DNA from: Neocallimastix lanati (nom. inval.)
Taxonomy: Eukaryota > Neocallimastigomycota > Neocallimastigomycetes > Neocallimastigales > Neocallimastigaceae
Assembly (NCBI GenBank): GCA_016946835.1
Contig: JACVTC010000272.1
Coordinates: 1 to 64,000, forward strand
Length of the DNA: 64,000 nucleotides
Reading direction: 5' to 3'
The position numbers and the translations under genes are program-made. Under the pieces are notes generated by a model, which had not been told where the DNA came from, did not search any database, and worked only from the letters and a program-made list of their open reading frames with translations. This document shows, in pieces, positions 11,801-23,100 of this stretch; position 1 is the stretch's first letter; each line of letters begins with the position of its first letter.

Positions 11801-12380
11801 CCGAATGCTTATTATTTCGAAAAAGAAATACTCTGGAATTTTAGCTGATAAGGATAAACCGACTTTATACATAAAGGGTATAGATCTGATTAAAAAGAAT
11901 ACGTGTATTTTTATTCGTGATTATTACAAAATATTTTTATATATGATTCTTTATAAGTATCCGAAAAAATTAATAAAAGAAAAAGTCATTAAAATGAAAA
12001 AAGAATTACTAGCTGGTGAAGTTCCATTTGAAAAATTGATTATGCGTTTATCCATTGGACCAAAATATAAGAATAAATCCTATTACGTATTATTATTTAT
12101 AAATAATCATAAAAGGTATAATCTTGATTATAAAGTTGGTGAAAAAATTAACTATGTTATTATAAAAACCACCAATTTTTCTTTTAGTAAAGATTCAAAT
12201 TTATTTGGTGATAAAATTATGTCTTTGGATTTGTATAATAACTTAAAGGAAAAAAGTCTTAAAGATAAAAATATTATTGTACCAAAATTAGATTATAATT
12301 ACTATTATAATCATTATGTAAGAAAAGGTTTAATAAATTTATTAAAATCTTACAGTGAAGAGATCAGCGAACTACTTTAA
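8874..12380 (+). CDS. polB: Family-B DNA polymerase (1168 aa)
   Basis: This is the replicative polymerase with 3'-5' proofreading. Exonuclease motifs are SFDIECMS (about 160), IGFNTFGFDY (about 540) and YCVMDS (about 652). Polymerase motif A is DFTSLYPS (about 741), motif B is KIQANSIYG (about 832) and motif C is YGDTDS (about 884), followed by KKKYSG near 982. All catalytic acidic residues are present. Only about 90 residues separate motifs A and B, so there is no room for the TPR2 insertion of protein-primed polymerases; this argues for RNA-primed synthesis, as in large DNA viruses. Two large low-complexity insertions break up the domains: an acidic Val/Glu/Asn repeat region at about 255-510 inside the exonuclease, and an Asn-rich one at about 902-942 after motif C. 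Both appear to be in-frame. Confidence 0.96.
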   Translation: MNKIIFIYNWELLIKNNSPVIIGFGYSNIRNDKVSIIIDNYPLYKFSQYRDFKFNGNSRNNKEVLSRKLLRHYLEGNKIIFKVMFPNYSEYSSYYSSILNVDIISAFLAECNLNTIGWIEMEHWELNSKEKYTTFDEEYIVQYKNIKSVEINSYPSPSILSFDIECMSHDFESFPNRYIFEDYISTISLVFNHENEKKCIAICVKFDDDINVINKNEFEEIDAKFFPFLDLQSFKAACIEQSIFKIDMKKYEAQKFNKENKNNIANKVEDIKDKVEENTEDNVEIDVENNIESKVECNVESNVESNVKNNEEKLVEDNVEDNAENKDKNNVENDVPEIIENNIRNHDLEKVAKKFKENHEKLDRIIRKLKSSDETLNFRNKNLIIQTNKNICNPNQSNNTYNSEVNERFNKFKNILIKKRSYDEGIVNRFNRLSNILNVNYSDDGHSRIDKFKNILNKNEKDTDLPMNKKVKNQYENFEKIEDFIKRIEDNKKNKNNKDFDESKNNDEQFEYEMIYVSTEYELLCEFFKQIRKFDPDIIIGFNTFGFDYKYLAQRAGMYLSIDTKETPFSASRILNKPSQFNNLMGDEVELYIPGRIAVDIYKYAKSLNLPSSNLNYVSEQLLNKHKIDLPYKEMFYLIYENTEESLHKVAKYCVMDSILTLNIFNVSHQWIQLLEVAKISRIRIDEVYKTGQSKKFSNLLYKYSYDNNICIDLDQSNIQGYKGATVIEPKPGVYDYCTMLDFTSLYPSVIITHNICYTTLLDSSTIDKYPKDSYHRIDIGDKVYYYTKNHIGILPQMMKVLLSERVRYKNLMKESSGADYIIYDKRQYALKIQANSIYGCLGSSSLKFLRFLPGAECTTGMGRNYLNKAINIIQEKTKFHVIYGDTDSCLIEYKKEKKSFFEMYYSQNKNSNKINNNENNNNNNNNIINDNENVQNNNLDHFDTDKFVKECKEVSNIVTNLLPEGMHLKYENTFSRMLIISKKKYSGILADKDKPTLYIKGIDLIKKNTCIFIRDYYKIFLYMILYKYPKKLIKEKVIKMKKELLAGEVPFEKLIMRLSIGPKYKNKSYYVLLFINNHKRYNLDYKVGEKINYVIIKTTNFSFSKDSNLFGDKIMSLDLYNNLKEKSLKDKNIIVPKLDYNYYYNHYVRKGLINLLKSYSEEISELL

Positions 12381-13044
12381 AAATTTTAATATAAATATAA
12401 GAATAAAATTTTTATTCATGCTGAGTTATTTTTTATAAAACTTTTAATAATAATTACAATTAATTTTATAAAATAAGATAAAAGCAAAATGTATAATAAA
12501 AATTAAAATAAAAAGTACAAGTATAATGTTTTACTTTCTATGAATTTATTCGGATTACTGTTATTTAATTTTATTTTTTCATAGAGTACAAATTTTATAT
12601 TTTACATAAAATGTTTTAAAAAAAAAAAAAAAAAGACATTGTCAGCATTATTATATTTTTGTAATTTCATTAGTCCTATTATTATTAAATTTTTATTATA
12701 GTTTATTATTATTACTTTAGCTTACACAATATATATTAATGTATTTAATCTACTCTAATTAATATTTCTTGTTTTAATGTAGTATATTTTTTTAAAAATA
12801 TATTTTAAATTTTTATATTTATAATGTAACTAAAATTTATATATAATAATATTAAATAATAAATGTAAAGTTGTACATATATTTGCATATATTTATTTTT
12901 TAAAAAAATAATATATATATAACTTTAAAATTAAATATATAGATATTAATATAAAAATGTTTACATTATAAATTATTCATTTTTTTGAAATTAACATTTG
13001 TTAATAATAATATTATAATAATATCCTTTATAAGGAATAATTAT
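12381..13044. other. A/T-rich gap between convergent genes
   Basis: PolB and the RPB1 C-terminal gene converge here. A run of 17 A's lies near 12617-12633. No open frame or repeat is worth calling. Confidence 0.6.
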
Positions 13045-14547
13045 TTAAATTTTATCATTGTATATTCCAGTAATAATTTTTGCTGATACGGAAGATAAAC
13101 TATCTTTAACGCCGTATAAAATATTTTCTAAAACGCTATAAGGATCTTCAAAGGACAATTTTGAAATAAATGAGTAATCATCATTTTTCATTCCGAAACG
13201 TGACATTGGTACGATGGTATTATTCCGACACATGAAGTTAGTAAGTAATTCAATATGTTGATTATTGTAGTACGATTTATCGATATTAGTAATTCGTTTT
13301 AATTGCTCTAGAATATTTTGTTTTCGAGTGTTATGATCAACATATTTTGAAGTACCATAAACGGTATAACGAGAACGATCAAGATCAATATATTGATTTT
13401 CGAAAAGAGGGTCAAGATTTCTTCCGACGACTTCCACGTAAAATTCTTCTTCTCCAAGCATTTTAGAAGTGACAGTTTTTACTCCTTTAGTTCCTGTTAA
13501 AGAAATATCACTTAGTAATTTGATAATTTTTTCATCTTTTATTTTAACATAATTACTATCAAGTATATAGTAATTTTCTTTTTCTTCAAACTTTAAATTA
13601 TTTATTTTAAAATAATCTAATAAGCTATCGTTAGTAATATTTGATTCATTTTTAATTTCGATATGACGTTCTTTATCATTTTTATTTTGGGTATGAAAAT
13701 TTTCTTCATATTGCCATTCATTTTTATTCTGTTCGTTATCACTTAAAACATATTTATCATTGCAGTCATCATCACTTTCCAAGTTTATTACGTTATTAGG
13801 ATAATTTTCTTTTACTTTATAAACACATAATATATCTTCTTCAACAACATATTCTACACCATTACTATCTAACCAGTCTAATATTTTTGAAGCTGGGCTT
13901 TTAAATTCAATATAAAGATTCTCAAGATTAAATGAAGAATCCCACTTTCCAAGAATGTTTTTAGAAACTTTTAAATATTGTTTGATAGTTTGGTGTATGA
14001 TGAGAGGATGAAGTCTATGGGCAAAAACACTATGGGAATAAAGATAAAAACGTAAATTAAAACCGTTATAAACCACATCTAATACAATATCTTTTAAATT
14101 TATATATTTAAAACTATTTAAAATTCTTTCTTTTGAATCTTCATCATAATCGTCTGGTTTTAAATAAAATTCAACTACACTTAACTCTGTTTTATTATGA
14201 GTTATATTATATAACTCTTTCAAACCATTAATCGTATCATCGCCTGCAAGTTTATGAAAATAACTCAAAGCTGATTGAGTGACCGGTTCTCCAATTGACT
14301 GAGCCGCTAGAATTCCAACATGAGTATTTGCTGCCACTTTATGTGAATTAATATGATTTATAACTATTTTAACAAATTCATCGGGTTTAAAATTTAGCGA
14401 TTTCCTTTTTTGTTCAAGAAATTTTCTAATTTTTTGAAGTAAATTTTTAATGTATACTTGAAAATGAATAATCTCATTAGAAAATGGATTAGATATTTCA
14501 TTACAAATATAATTAATGTCTGATTCAGAAAAATATTCTTTAGTCAT
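13045..14547 (-). CDS. RPB1: RNA polymerase largest subunit, C-terminal part (RPB1/A''-like, 500 aa)
   Basis: This gene supplies the C-terminal part of the largest subunit. Residues about 78-102 hold the trigger-loop region, with AAQSIGEPVTQ followed by SYFHKLAG, the conserved pattern that closes the active site on the incoming nucleotide. The C-terminal region contains a second conserved block, the stretch RFGMKNDDYSFISKLSFEDP near 455-475. A low-complexity acidic stretch fills about 255-310. The N-terminal part is a separate gene at 26016-28175, 11.5 kb away on the same strand. The break falls between bridge helix and trigger loop, close to the place where archaeal A' and A'' are split. The protein begins at its own Met, 70 residues before the conserved block. 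Confidence 0.93.
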   Translation of the reverse strand: MTKEYFSESDINYICNEISNPFSNEIIHFQVYIKNLLQKIRKFLEQKRKSLNFKPDEFVKIVINHINSHKVAANTHVGILAAQSIGEPVTQSALSYFHKLAGDDTINGLKELYNITHNKTELSVVEFYLKPDDYDEDSKERILNSFKYINLKDIVLDVVYNGFNLRFYLYSHSVFAHRLHPLIIHQTIKQYLKVSKNILGKWDSSFNLENLYIEFKSPASKILDWLDSNGVEYVVEEDILCVYKVKENYPNNVINLESDDDCNDKYVLSDNEQNKNEWQYEENFHTQNKNDKERHIEIKNESNITNDSLLDYFKINNLKFEEKENYYILDSNYVKIKDEKIIKLLSDISLTGTKGVKTVTSKMLGEEEFYVEVVGRNLDPLFENQYIDLDRSRYTVYGTSKYVDHNTRKQNILEQLKRITNIDKSYYNNQHIELLTNFMCRNNTIVPMSRFGMKNDDYSFISKLSFEDPYSVLENILYGVKDSLSSVSAKIITGIYNDKI

Positions 14548-14992
14548 TTATTTTTAAATAATTTTATTAATTTTGGTTTATGAAAACGAATATATTATTA
14601 TCATTTTATTTAAGAAATATAAATATAAATAAAATTTTTACATCTATATAATAAATTTTTTTTTTGTATATAATTAAATTATTATGTTAAAATTAAAATA
14701 AAGAAAACAATAAATAAATTTAATTCATTACATGGATTAAAGAAATCAATAAAATTAGTTGATTTGATGAAATATTTTTTTTTTTTTTGTTTTAAAAAAT
14801 ATAAACTAAATATATATATATATATACACCATAAATTTTTAAATATATAAATAATAAAAAATCAATATATAAAACATAATTTTTAAATATATAAATAATA
14901 AAAAATATATATATATAAATTATATATAAATATATAAATTTAAACAATAATAATCTATAAATAATGAGGATGTTTCTGAACAAAAACGAAAC
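14548..14992. other. A/T-only gap with a 29-bp direct repeat
   Basis: This gap separates two minus-strand genes. Two copies of a 29-bp A/T sequence lie at 14834-14862 and 14878-14906. The short open frame across it is a by-product of the composition. Confidence 0.6.
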
Positions 14993-17203
14993 TTAATATA
15001 TCATATAGTCAGAATTATTTTTATTTTGTATAATTATTGAACCATCAATATTTCTATTTAATAATAAATATGGTTTATTTTTCATCCCAGGTTTATAAGG
15101 AATAAATTTTGCTTTGCATGGATAATATTTATTATTTGACCATACACCATATACAATTATATTATTGTTTTCTTCATTATCTTTTGATGTACTATAGTAA
15201 TGATATGCACTTATATCTTTAACATGGTCATACAAATCAGATAATTCTGGTAATAAGGATTCCAATTGACTTGAAGAGATGATAGATACTTCAGGAATTA
15301 TATTTGAATAAAACGAATACCACAAATAGCAATTTGTTTTTTCTATGCGTTCCTCAGCGATAAGAATAACGTAGTCATCTTCCTGTACGAATTGTTTAAC
15401 ACAATTTTGTAAATCGTTATTATCGATAATTGATATGTTATTTTTAGAATATAAGGAAAATATTGCTTTGACTAAAGGATCGTCCTTATAAAATAATTTA
15501 GATGATGAGGAAATAATAAATTCATATCTGTAATTTGATACTGTATATAATTTAGTAGTATTGAGCATGATGACAAGGAAAGAAAAAGAAGAATTATAAT
15601 TATACAAATAATTAGAAACGGCATAAGGATAAACCTCTGAATTATCATCAACGGAAAAGGCTAAAATATTTATTTTCTTGGCGTCTATGTTTTCATTTTC
15701 AAAATATCTTGAATTATTAATCCTATTCTTCACTGAATTTATAAAATTCTCTTTCGAGGGAATTCCAATATAGGAATGACATTTAGGACACCTTTTGAAT
15801 TCAATTAGCGAGTCAACAATATCAAAATGGACTCTATATAACATTGATAGTTCAAATCCATATGGCACAAATAATGTTGGAGGCAAGATACCTTTACTAT
15901 TTTCATCAAGATGAGAAGAAAGGTTAGAATATTCTACGTTCTTTTTATTGCTAGCATTTCGAATTACTTTAACACATTTGGGTACTTTCCCTTCTTTATT
16001 AAAAGTTTTATTTGTAGTTAGATTAATAGTATATCCAGAATTTAAAGGAGCCATATAATAATTCTCTTTCCACTGGACATATCGTATGCTATTTCTATCG
16101 CAGTACTCTTTGTCAGCAATAACCGGTAAAACTTTGTCTTTATTGTTGAAATATCGAGTATAATAATTACCAAATAATTTATTATAATTTATCTTTATTG
16201 GAATGTTAAAGTAGAGATCGCTTCCGATCATGACCTCATTGTGAAAATCGATATAAAGAAAATATAAATATTTGACTATTATTTTGATCGTTGAATACAT
16301 ATACCATTGTACCTCTTGAAATTGGATAGTTTCATTAAAAGTTTTCCATTTATTATATAAATTCATAACGAAAGATGTTTTATATATATCAAGAGTATAA
16401 ATTACCTTTTCAGCTAAAGACATTACATTAATACTTTCATTCGTATATATATTGAAGAATAGATTGTATTTGAGAAGCATCATATCAAATAATTGAAAAT
16501 TTATACTGATAGGGTAGTTAAACGTTACTTTTAAGGGATCACATTCAATAAAAACATCATCAGGAGAAATATTAAAGAAAGGTAAAATTTTCAAAACGAT
16601 ATCATACGACTCTTTTACGGTAAAAGTTATTTTACTTTCAGTTATCAATATATTATCATGGCATAATTTTATAAGGATATAATTTTCATTACTTTCAATA
16701 CTTTTTGAAATTGAATTATCATCATTCATTAGTACTTGTTCATAAAGATATGTTTTATTGAAATAATCATTATAATAGTGTAAGTAAGTTATACTTTCTA
16801 TATTACAAATAATATATTGTGCAGTTTCTGACAAATCTAATTTTATCAACTCCTCATAAACTATTTTAAAGCGTTGAATTGGAATATCAATAGAGACATA
16901 AAACAAAGTTTTAGTTGTATCATTCAAGTAATATTTATGTTTTATATGTTTATTGTTAACAATACTTTCTAATCTATCAATTAACATAAACATTATTTTG
17001 TGCTGATAATCAATATTACTAATATCTGTATCTTTATTATCGTTACATTTAACGATATATCTATCTTTTGATAACTGATTACAATCAATGATATTTATAC
17101 CCTCGAAAAAAGAATAAATTTTACCATTTATATGTATTTCCAATTGTAGAGGAACAGAATGATAATTTACTAAAATACTACGGATAAGATTTATAACATT
17201 CAT
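14993..17203 (-). CDS. Possible viral early transcription factor large subunit-like protein (736 aa)
   Basis: I do not recognise this protein with certainty. It has no signal peptide or transmembrane segment, few low-complexity runs, and a length close to the large subunit of the poxvirus early transcription factor (about 700 aa). Conserved-looking features are a central GKVPKC block near 405, a proline-rich stretch near 445 (PPTLFVPYGFELSM), and a CPKC pair near 471 that could bind zinc with another pair. It lies on the same strand as the RPB1 C-terminal gene, next to the zinc-ribbon gene and near the SF2 helicase, which is the right company for the partner subunit. A profile search is needed to decide. 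A core transcription or replication role is inferred from context. Confidence 0.45.
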   Translation of the reverse strand: MNVINLIRSILVNYHSVPLQLEIHINGKIYSFFEGINIIDCNQLSKDRYIVKCNDNKDTDISNIDYQHKIMFMLIDRLESIVNNKHIKHKYYLNDTTKTLFYVSIDIPIQRFKIVYEELIKLDLSETAQYIICNIESITYLHYYNDYFNKTYLYEQVLMNDDNSISKSIESNENYILIKLCHDNILITESKITFTVKESYDIVLKILPFFNISPDDVFIECDPLKVTFNYPISINFQLFDMMLLKYNLFFNIYTNESINVMSLAEKVIYTLDIYKTSFVMNLYNKWKTFNETIQFQEVQWYMYSTIKIIVKYLYFLYIDFHNEVMIGSDLYFNIPIKINYNKLFGNYYTRYFNNKDKVLPVIADKEYCDRNSIRYVQWKENYYMAPLNSGYTINLTTNKTFNKEGKVPKCVKVIRNASNKKNVEYSNLSSHLDENSKGILPPTLFVPYGFELSMLYRVHFDIVDSLIEFKRCPKCHSYIGIPSKENFINSVKNRINNSRYFENENIDAKKINILAFSVDDNSEVYPYAVSNYLYNYNSSFSFLVIMLNTTKLYTVSNYRYEFIISSSSKLFYKDDPLVKAIFSLYSKNNISIIDNNDLQNCVKQFVQEDDYVILIAEERIEKTNCYLWYSFYSNIIPEVSIISSSQLESLLPELSDLYDHVKDISAYHYYSTSKDNEENNNIIVYGVWSNNKYYPCKAKFIPYKPGMKNKPYLLLNRNIDGSIIIQNKNNSDYMIY

Positions 17204-17755
17204 AGTTTTTTATACTCAATATGAAAATATAATTTTTACCTATAAAAAAAATAATAATATTTCTTGTTAATATTTTAAATCGTACCTAGAGTAAATTTTT
17301 ATCATTTTAAAAATCAACTATGAATTATTATATTTAAATAGATATATATTTATTATTATTATTTTTTTTTTGTGTTGAATTTTTTATTTTTTATTTTTTT
17401 TTATTTCATTGCTAATTTTGACAAGGCTATTTTTATTTTTTTAAGTACTACAAATATTTTAGAAAAATTTTTATAATATTTTTTTTTTCTAAAATGAATT
17501 TTAAAAAATTTAAAAATTTGTTAAAATCTAAATCAAATTTATAACTAAATTTTGGAGAAAAAAATTAGGAAATATTCTTTTTAAAAACTTTAAATAGATA
17601 TAACAAATAAATAATAGAAAGTAAATTAATGAATTAAATATATAAATATATAAATAAATAAATAAATAAAAATAAATATATAAAAATAAATAAATAAAAA
17701 TAAATAAATTAATTTAAATAGATTAAAGATTAATAATAAAAAAAATTAATATAAT
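17204..17755. other. Gap between divergent genes, with TAAA-type microsatellite
   Basis: The promoters of the 736-aa gene (minus) and the zinc-ribbon gene (plus) share this gap. Positions about 17638-17715 are a degenerate repeat of TAAA and TATAAA units. A TATTGAGTATA element on the minus strand (17211-17221) sits about 8-18 bp before the 736-aa start. Confidence 0.55.
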
Positions 17756-18007
17756 ATGGATAATATTTCGATGAAAGCATTGGATAAATTTTTTAAAGAA
17801 TCGTCCTTATTTAGTGAAGATAGATTAAGAGAGAAAAATAAATTACCGGTATTAGATGATGAAAAAAAGGAAATAAAAAAAAATTCTATATGTTGTAAAA
17901 GATGTAATAATAATAAATATATTGAGTTGAGACGTTTACAAATTCGTAGATGTGATGAAGAGGCCACTATAGTATATTATTGTTCAAACTGTAAAAGAGT
18001 TATTTAA
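17756..18007 (+). CDS. TFIIS/RPB9-type zinc ribbon protein (83 aa)
   Basis: This is a small transcription protein. Residues 46-83 form a zinc ribbon with CKRC (C47, C50) and CSNC (C76, C79), and between them the pattern RRCDEEATIVYYC. This matches the C-terminal ribbon shared by TFIIS and RPB9, where an Asp-Glu pair enters the polymerase pore and promotes transcript cleavage; D67 and E68 are here. The N-terminal 45 residues are charged and do not show the TFIIS central domain, so it is either an RPB9-like subunit or a minimal cleavage factor. The acidic pair favours a cleavage role. It is one of the shortest genes in the window. Confidence 0.85.
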   Translation: MDNISMKALDKFFKESSLFSEDRLREKNKLPVLDDEKKEIKKNSICCKRCNNNKYIELRRLQIRRCDEEATIVYYCSNCKRVI

Positions 18008-18597
18008 AACTTTTATTTAATTTATAATTTTTTAATAATATTTAGATTTAAATTATTTATGAATTTTAAATATTTAATAAATGTTATTTAAATATAATTC
18101 ATTATATATATATCCAATTAAAAATATGGAATTTTATGTTCAATTTAACTTTTATAAAATATTAAAATTATAGTTTTGGTTTAAAAAAAATATGAATAAT
18201 TTTAATTTTTACATAAATTATTTTTTTTTTTTTGAAATTATTATCCAATATTATAATATTACTAATTAATTATAAAATATTCTTTCATATGAAATGAAAT
18301 GAATTTAATATAAGAAATTATGTATATTATAATATTAATTTGTAAATATTTAAATTTTTTTTTTTTAAAAAATAATAAAAAGTAATAATAAAATTAGTAG
18401 TTTATAGTGATTAGGGGCTTATACAAAAAAAGAAAAAAAAATTTGACATAAATAATATATTTTAACCATTTCCTAATTTGTTTAAAATGAAAAATTAAAT
18501 TATAAATTTAATAGTAAATTACTCATTAACGTATATAAATTTAATTGAAATTTTTTAAATACAATAATTAATGTATTAAAAAGTATTAAAATTTAAA
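18008..18597. other. A/T-rich gap
   Basis: This gap lies between two plus-strand genes. It holds poly-A/T runs and no credible open frame. Upstream of the next gene, near 18540, is TTGAAATTTTTTAAATA. It resembles early-promoter elements of large DNA viruses in composition, but a single case proves little. Confidence 0.5.
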
Positions 18598-19449
18598 ATG
18601 CATAAAAAGAATTTTAAAAGTTCGGAACAACTTGTCAAGTCGATAAACTCTTCTAATAAATCTAGTACTTCAAGAATGGATTATTATAATCGTATCTTAT
18701 CATCATCATGCAGTACAGATATGATATTTCAAAGAATGATATCTACTATAAATTTTAAGGAAGTTGTACCTTTACCTAAAAATAATAGTATGTTTCGATT
18801 TGTTATCAAATGTTTCAATAATACCAATAATGTAATTTTAGGACCTTTAAAAATTAGTTCTGGTATTACGTTAACTGATTTACCCTCTTTATCTATTCCA
18901 ATGTCTCATTACCATCTTAATAAAAACAATTTTGTACAAGATAATTTTATTCATCGAATTTCCGAAAACGAAACTGAACCAATGAAAAAATTTATTGAAC
19001 GACTTCGATTTATCGATTCTCGTATGCAAATGCTAATTTCGGATTATATTAGACATATCGACGAATCTTCTCCTATTTATTACATGTTAAAAAAGAATAA
19101 TGTAAAATTTAATCAAAATTGGATCTTTACTGGTATTATAAATAAAGGAAATAATAATACCGAATATATTAATATTCGCTACTTTAAAGATTCATTTAAA
19201 GGCAAAAAAAAGATTGGTACTAATGTTTATTGTGGAGATGATTATTTGGATGAGATGGCAGATCTTCTTTCTAGAGACACGTTTTGTTATATTAATGGAA
19301 ATATTTATCCATTGATAAAAGTAAATTATATTATTATTAATGAACGTATTGTTAATAATATACCAATGGTCAATTTTACATGTAAAGCTTACTTTGTAGA
19401 TATAAACTTTATACCAAATTCAATTCATTGTAGTACTAAAAGATTATAA
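18598..19449 (+). CDS. Uncharacterised core protein (283 aa)
   Basis: I do not recognise this protein. It is soluble and basic, with a Ser-rich N terminus (1-35) and then a well-formed globular region with normal complexity and little Asn filler, which suggests purifying selection. There is no signal peptide, membrane helix or zinc motif. Its size and place among replication and transcription genes would suit a single-stranded DNA-binding protein, a polymerase cofactor or a transcription factor. The region 45-260 alternates beta-prone stretches such as RFVIKCF and FTCKAYFVDINF, compatible with an OB-like fold, but this is only an impression. The start is the first Met after an A/T-rich leader. 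Confidence 0.75.
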   Translation: MHKKNFKSSEQLVKSINSSNKSSTSRMDYYNRILSSSCSTDMIFQRMISTINFKEVVPLPKNNSMFRFVIKCFNNTNNVILGPLKISSGITLTDLPSLSIPMSHYHLNKNNFVQDNFIHRISENETEPMKKFIERLRFIDSRMQMLISDYIRHIDESSPIYYMLKKNNVKFNQNWIFTGIINKGNNNTEYINIRYFKDSFKGKKKIGTNVYCGDDYLDEMADLLSRDTFCYINGNIYPLIKVNYIIINERIVNNIPMVNFTCKAYFVDINFIPNSIHCSTKRL

Positions 19450-20130
19450 ATATATATTTATATGTTTATAGTAAAAATTTGACAATTTTAATGTTATAAT
19501 TTCATTTAAATATACTTTAGTAATAACATAATTTAAATTATTAATAATAATAATATAAATTTATTTAATAATAATGTAATATAACAATAAAATATAATAT
19601 AATATAAAATAATATAATATATTTATTTAATAAAATAATATTATATATATATTTATATATAAAATTATATTTAAACGTGTAATGAATAACGATATATAAT
19701 AATAATTACATTAAATATATTTGGATATTAATTTTTTTAAAAAAATATATATATATTTTTCAATGTACATATAAATATATTTATTTTTTTTTTCTATTTA
19801 TTTAAAAAAAAAAAAAGTAAAAAGGAATATAAAATTATCAATTAATTTTTATTTTTAAAAAAATACTATATATAATATAAAATATTTACATTTAATTTTT
19901 CAAATATAATAATAATAATTATAATAATCTCTTATATAATTAATATTTAATATTTAATTTTAATATACTATTTATTCTATTTATTCATATACCTATATAT
20001 AAAATTTTAATTTAAAATATTTTTTTATTTTTGTAATTATTTATATATTATTATTTTAATTTATATAAAATTTATTTACAATATATATATTAATTATACT
20101 AAAAATAATGATAATTAAATGTTTATACAT
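19450..20130. other. A/T-rich gap between convergent genes
   Basis: The 283-aa gene and the SF2 helicase gene converge here. The sequence is nearly all A and T, with ATAAT and TATAT microsatellites, and I see nothing else in it. Confidence 0.6.
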
Positions 20131-23100
20131 TTATAAAATAATAATAAGATCATAATCAAATAAATATTTTTTCCATAATTCTATCATTTCCTTTCTAGTT
20201 TTTTTCATTGTTTTTGAAAATGATATCAATAATTCATGCAACAAAAAAGCTTGATGTGGTCTTTCTTTACAATATTTAGGAATATCGTTTTGAGTGACAA
20301 CGCTTAAAATATGTTTTTTAATTTCTTTATATTTATCTTTATTGTTTTCTTCTTTATAAATTTTTTCCATTTTTTCTATAGAAGTTTCTTGAGAGTTTGG
20401 AATACAAATAGATGACAATTTTTTTTCCATATCGTCATAACAAATTGAATAGATGAGCTTTTCCAAAAGTTCTTGTTTTATATAAAAAGATTCAATATTA
20501 CGACCACGATTAACTTCACGAAAATTAATAGAATCCGAATCTGAAGTAGAACGTTTTGAAGTTGAACGTTTTGAAGTAGAACGTTTTGAAGTAGAACGTT
20601 TCTGTTTTTTAAAATTAAAATTTAAATTTTTTTTCAAATCGCAATATCTTAAAGTTAAATCATTACATAACATATAGACATATTTATAACGATCTTTTGT
20701 TCGATTTCCTTCTTCAGTACTATAATGATCATCCATTTGTTTTGAGATATTCTCTGAATTAAGCTCTTCATTTACCAACTTCCATTCTCGAAGATTAAAA
20801 TCTGCATAAATAATATTAGTACTAAAATCCTTCTCTGACTTTTTTTTATTACTAGCATAAGATGTAGTTTTAATAGTTGAAAAATACGATATATAAATGA
20901 AATTATCGATTTTTTTCCAATAAGGATAAAATAATTTAGTGATATTGAATAAATTTTGACGTAGAGCATATCTTAATATAAACAATTTTTCAGTATGAGA
21001 ATATTTAATAATTTGATTATATGCTTCTCTGGTCATATCAGCATTTTGTAATTTATTGTTTAAAGACACTATTTCCTCGCTTTTAATATCAACCTCTATG
21101 TGAATAAAGTTGGATGACTGTTCGTTCATTTGTCCACTTCTATTATTATTATAAAATGGAAGATTTTGGCGAATTAATTTTTCAAAATAAGCATTCCTAT
21201 AATTTAAACGACAATTGGATATAATTTTACGATAAATCATTCCGTCAGAATATCTTAAAATACCACCAGATATCACAATATTATTACTATTAATATATTC
21301 TATTAATTTTGGTAAAACGAATAGGTTAATGACAGGAATTCTATCCATAAGATCCATAATTCTAATACAATGGTTCTCTGAAAAGAATGTACTTAACTTT
21401 TTATTTATTTCGATCATACATAATGGTAAAAGTTTATCTAAGTATACTGAAGAATAATGTAAATATGGAACGATACTTGTATTGCCAATTATCTCATTTT
21501 CATTAATATCTTTGAATGTAGAAGTCTCTCCATGAATATTAGCATCTATAGCTATACTAGTATTGGTCATTGCTCTACTTTCACTCAGGCTTGATTCAAT
21601 ATCAAAAGGTTTATTCTGTTCGTTAGTAGAGAGACCGTTAGTGTTTTGAGGGTCATTTAAGTTAAAAGGAGCATGAATCAAAGATTCAATAGAAGCATTT
21701 TTTAATGCTTGATTAAATTTTAACGCATCTTTATATTTATTTTCACATAAAATATACTTGCGATAGTCCACACTATACTGATATGAATCGGAACACTCTA
21801 CTTCGTCATCACATGCCATGTACAAATAAACATTTACGAATCGTTGATTTTCAGGAAGAGAATCATGTGAACCAACGCGTCGAATACGGCCAATAATTTG
21901 ATTTATTTTCTCATAATTCCAATGCGGTGTTAATATGTGTAATTGTCGGACATTCATAATATCAACACTTTCCGATACTATGTCACTTCCTAGAAGAACC
22001 TTTATCTTTGATCCATTTTGATTACTTGAATCATTAAATATATCTAAACGTTCCATCATATTTGGACAGAGCTTTTTATCTCCAGTAATAAATGTAAAAT
22101 TCCAAAATTTATCCTCTCTTTCTTTTCGAATTTCCTTTAGTTCAGCGAATTCGTTATCCTCATCAACATCACCATCATGAAAAGAAGAAAAATGATGAGG
22201 AAGAAAACGATCGATCCCTTTGCCTTTTCTATCCACTTTACTTTCTAATTTGGAAAAATTTGATGTCTCATTATGATGACGGCTATTAGAAGATACTTTA
22301 TTATATACATAATGATAGCCCATAGCACAAAGTATCGCGGAAAAGTAATAAATACCAACTTGCTCAATGATACTGCAATAGATAAATACAGGTCCGTCTG
22401 GATTTTCCTTTTTATTTATTTCGTTAAGACAATGATACAATTTACAACAATAATTTTTAATATCCTTGGATTGTTGCGTTATAATATCTTGTAAAAGAGG
22501 GTTACTATGAATAATCTTATCATTACTAAATTGGTATTCTGATAATTCCGATTTAACTTTGGATTTTGATCTTTTTTTTGCATCATTCGATTTACCTTTT
22601 GTTTTTGATCCCTTTTTGGTATCATTGGATTTACCTTTTTCTTTTGATCCTTTAGTAGTATCTTGTGTTAAATTATCATCAATTTGTAAATGAAGAACAC
22701 CAAGTGTTGCTTTCACATAATTGATTCCCATATTATTCTTCTCTTGAGGTTCCTTTAGGATATTTCGATAATTTTGAAGTTGAACTCCTTGCATAGGTAC
22801 TTTTACTATTTTGTAACGTTCAATACCTGGTATATATGACCCCATATAATTCACGGTCGTGTTTGGTGGATTTAATCCATAATAAGACAGGTGACCAAGC
22901 ATTTCTTCTTTCAGTTTTTCAGGGGTTAAAAATGAAGTGGAATTCAAATTTGGTTTAATTAATTTAACCAGATCCGTTATTTCATTTGCATTATCAAAAA
23001 TCGGAGTTGCAGACATAAATATAATTCGACCTTTATTAATATGATTTAAAAGTGAACTTAAATTGTTATAGATAAACTTTTTTTTGGTAGGGTTACGAAA

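Noticed and set aside
8874-12380. Protein-primed DNA polymerase as in yeast cytoplasmic linear plasmids
   Set aside because: The spacing between motifs A and B leaves no room for the TPR2 insertion, and the unit shows direct rather than inverted end repeats.
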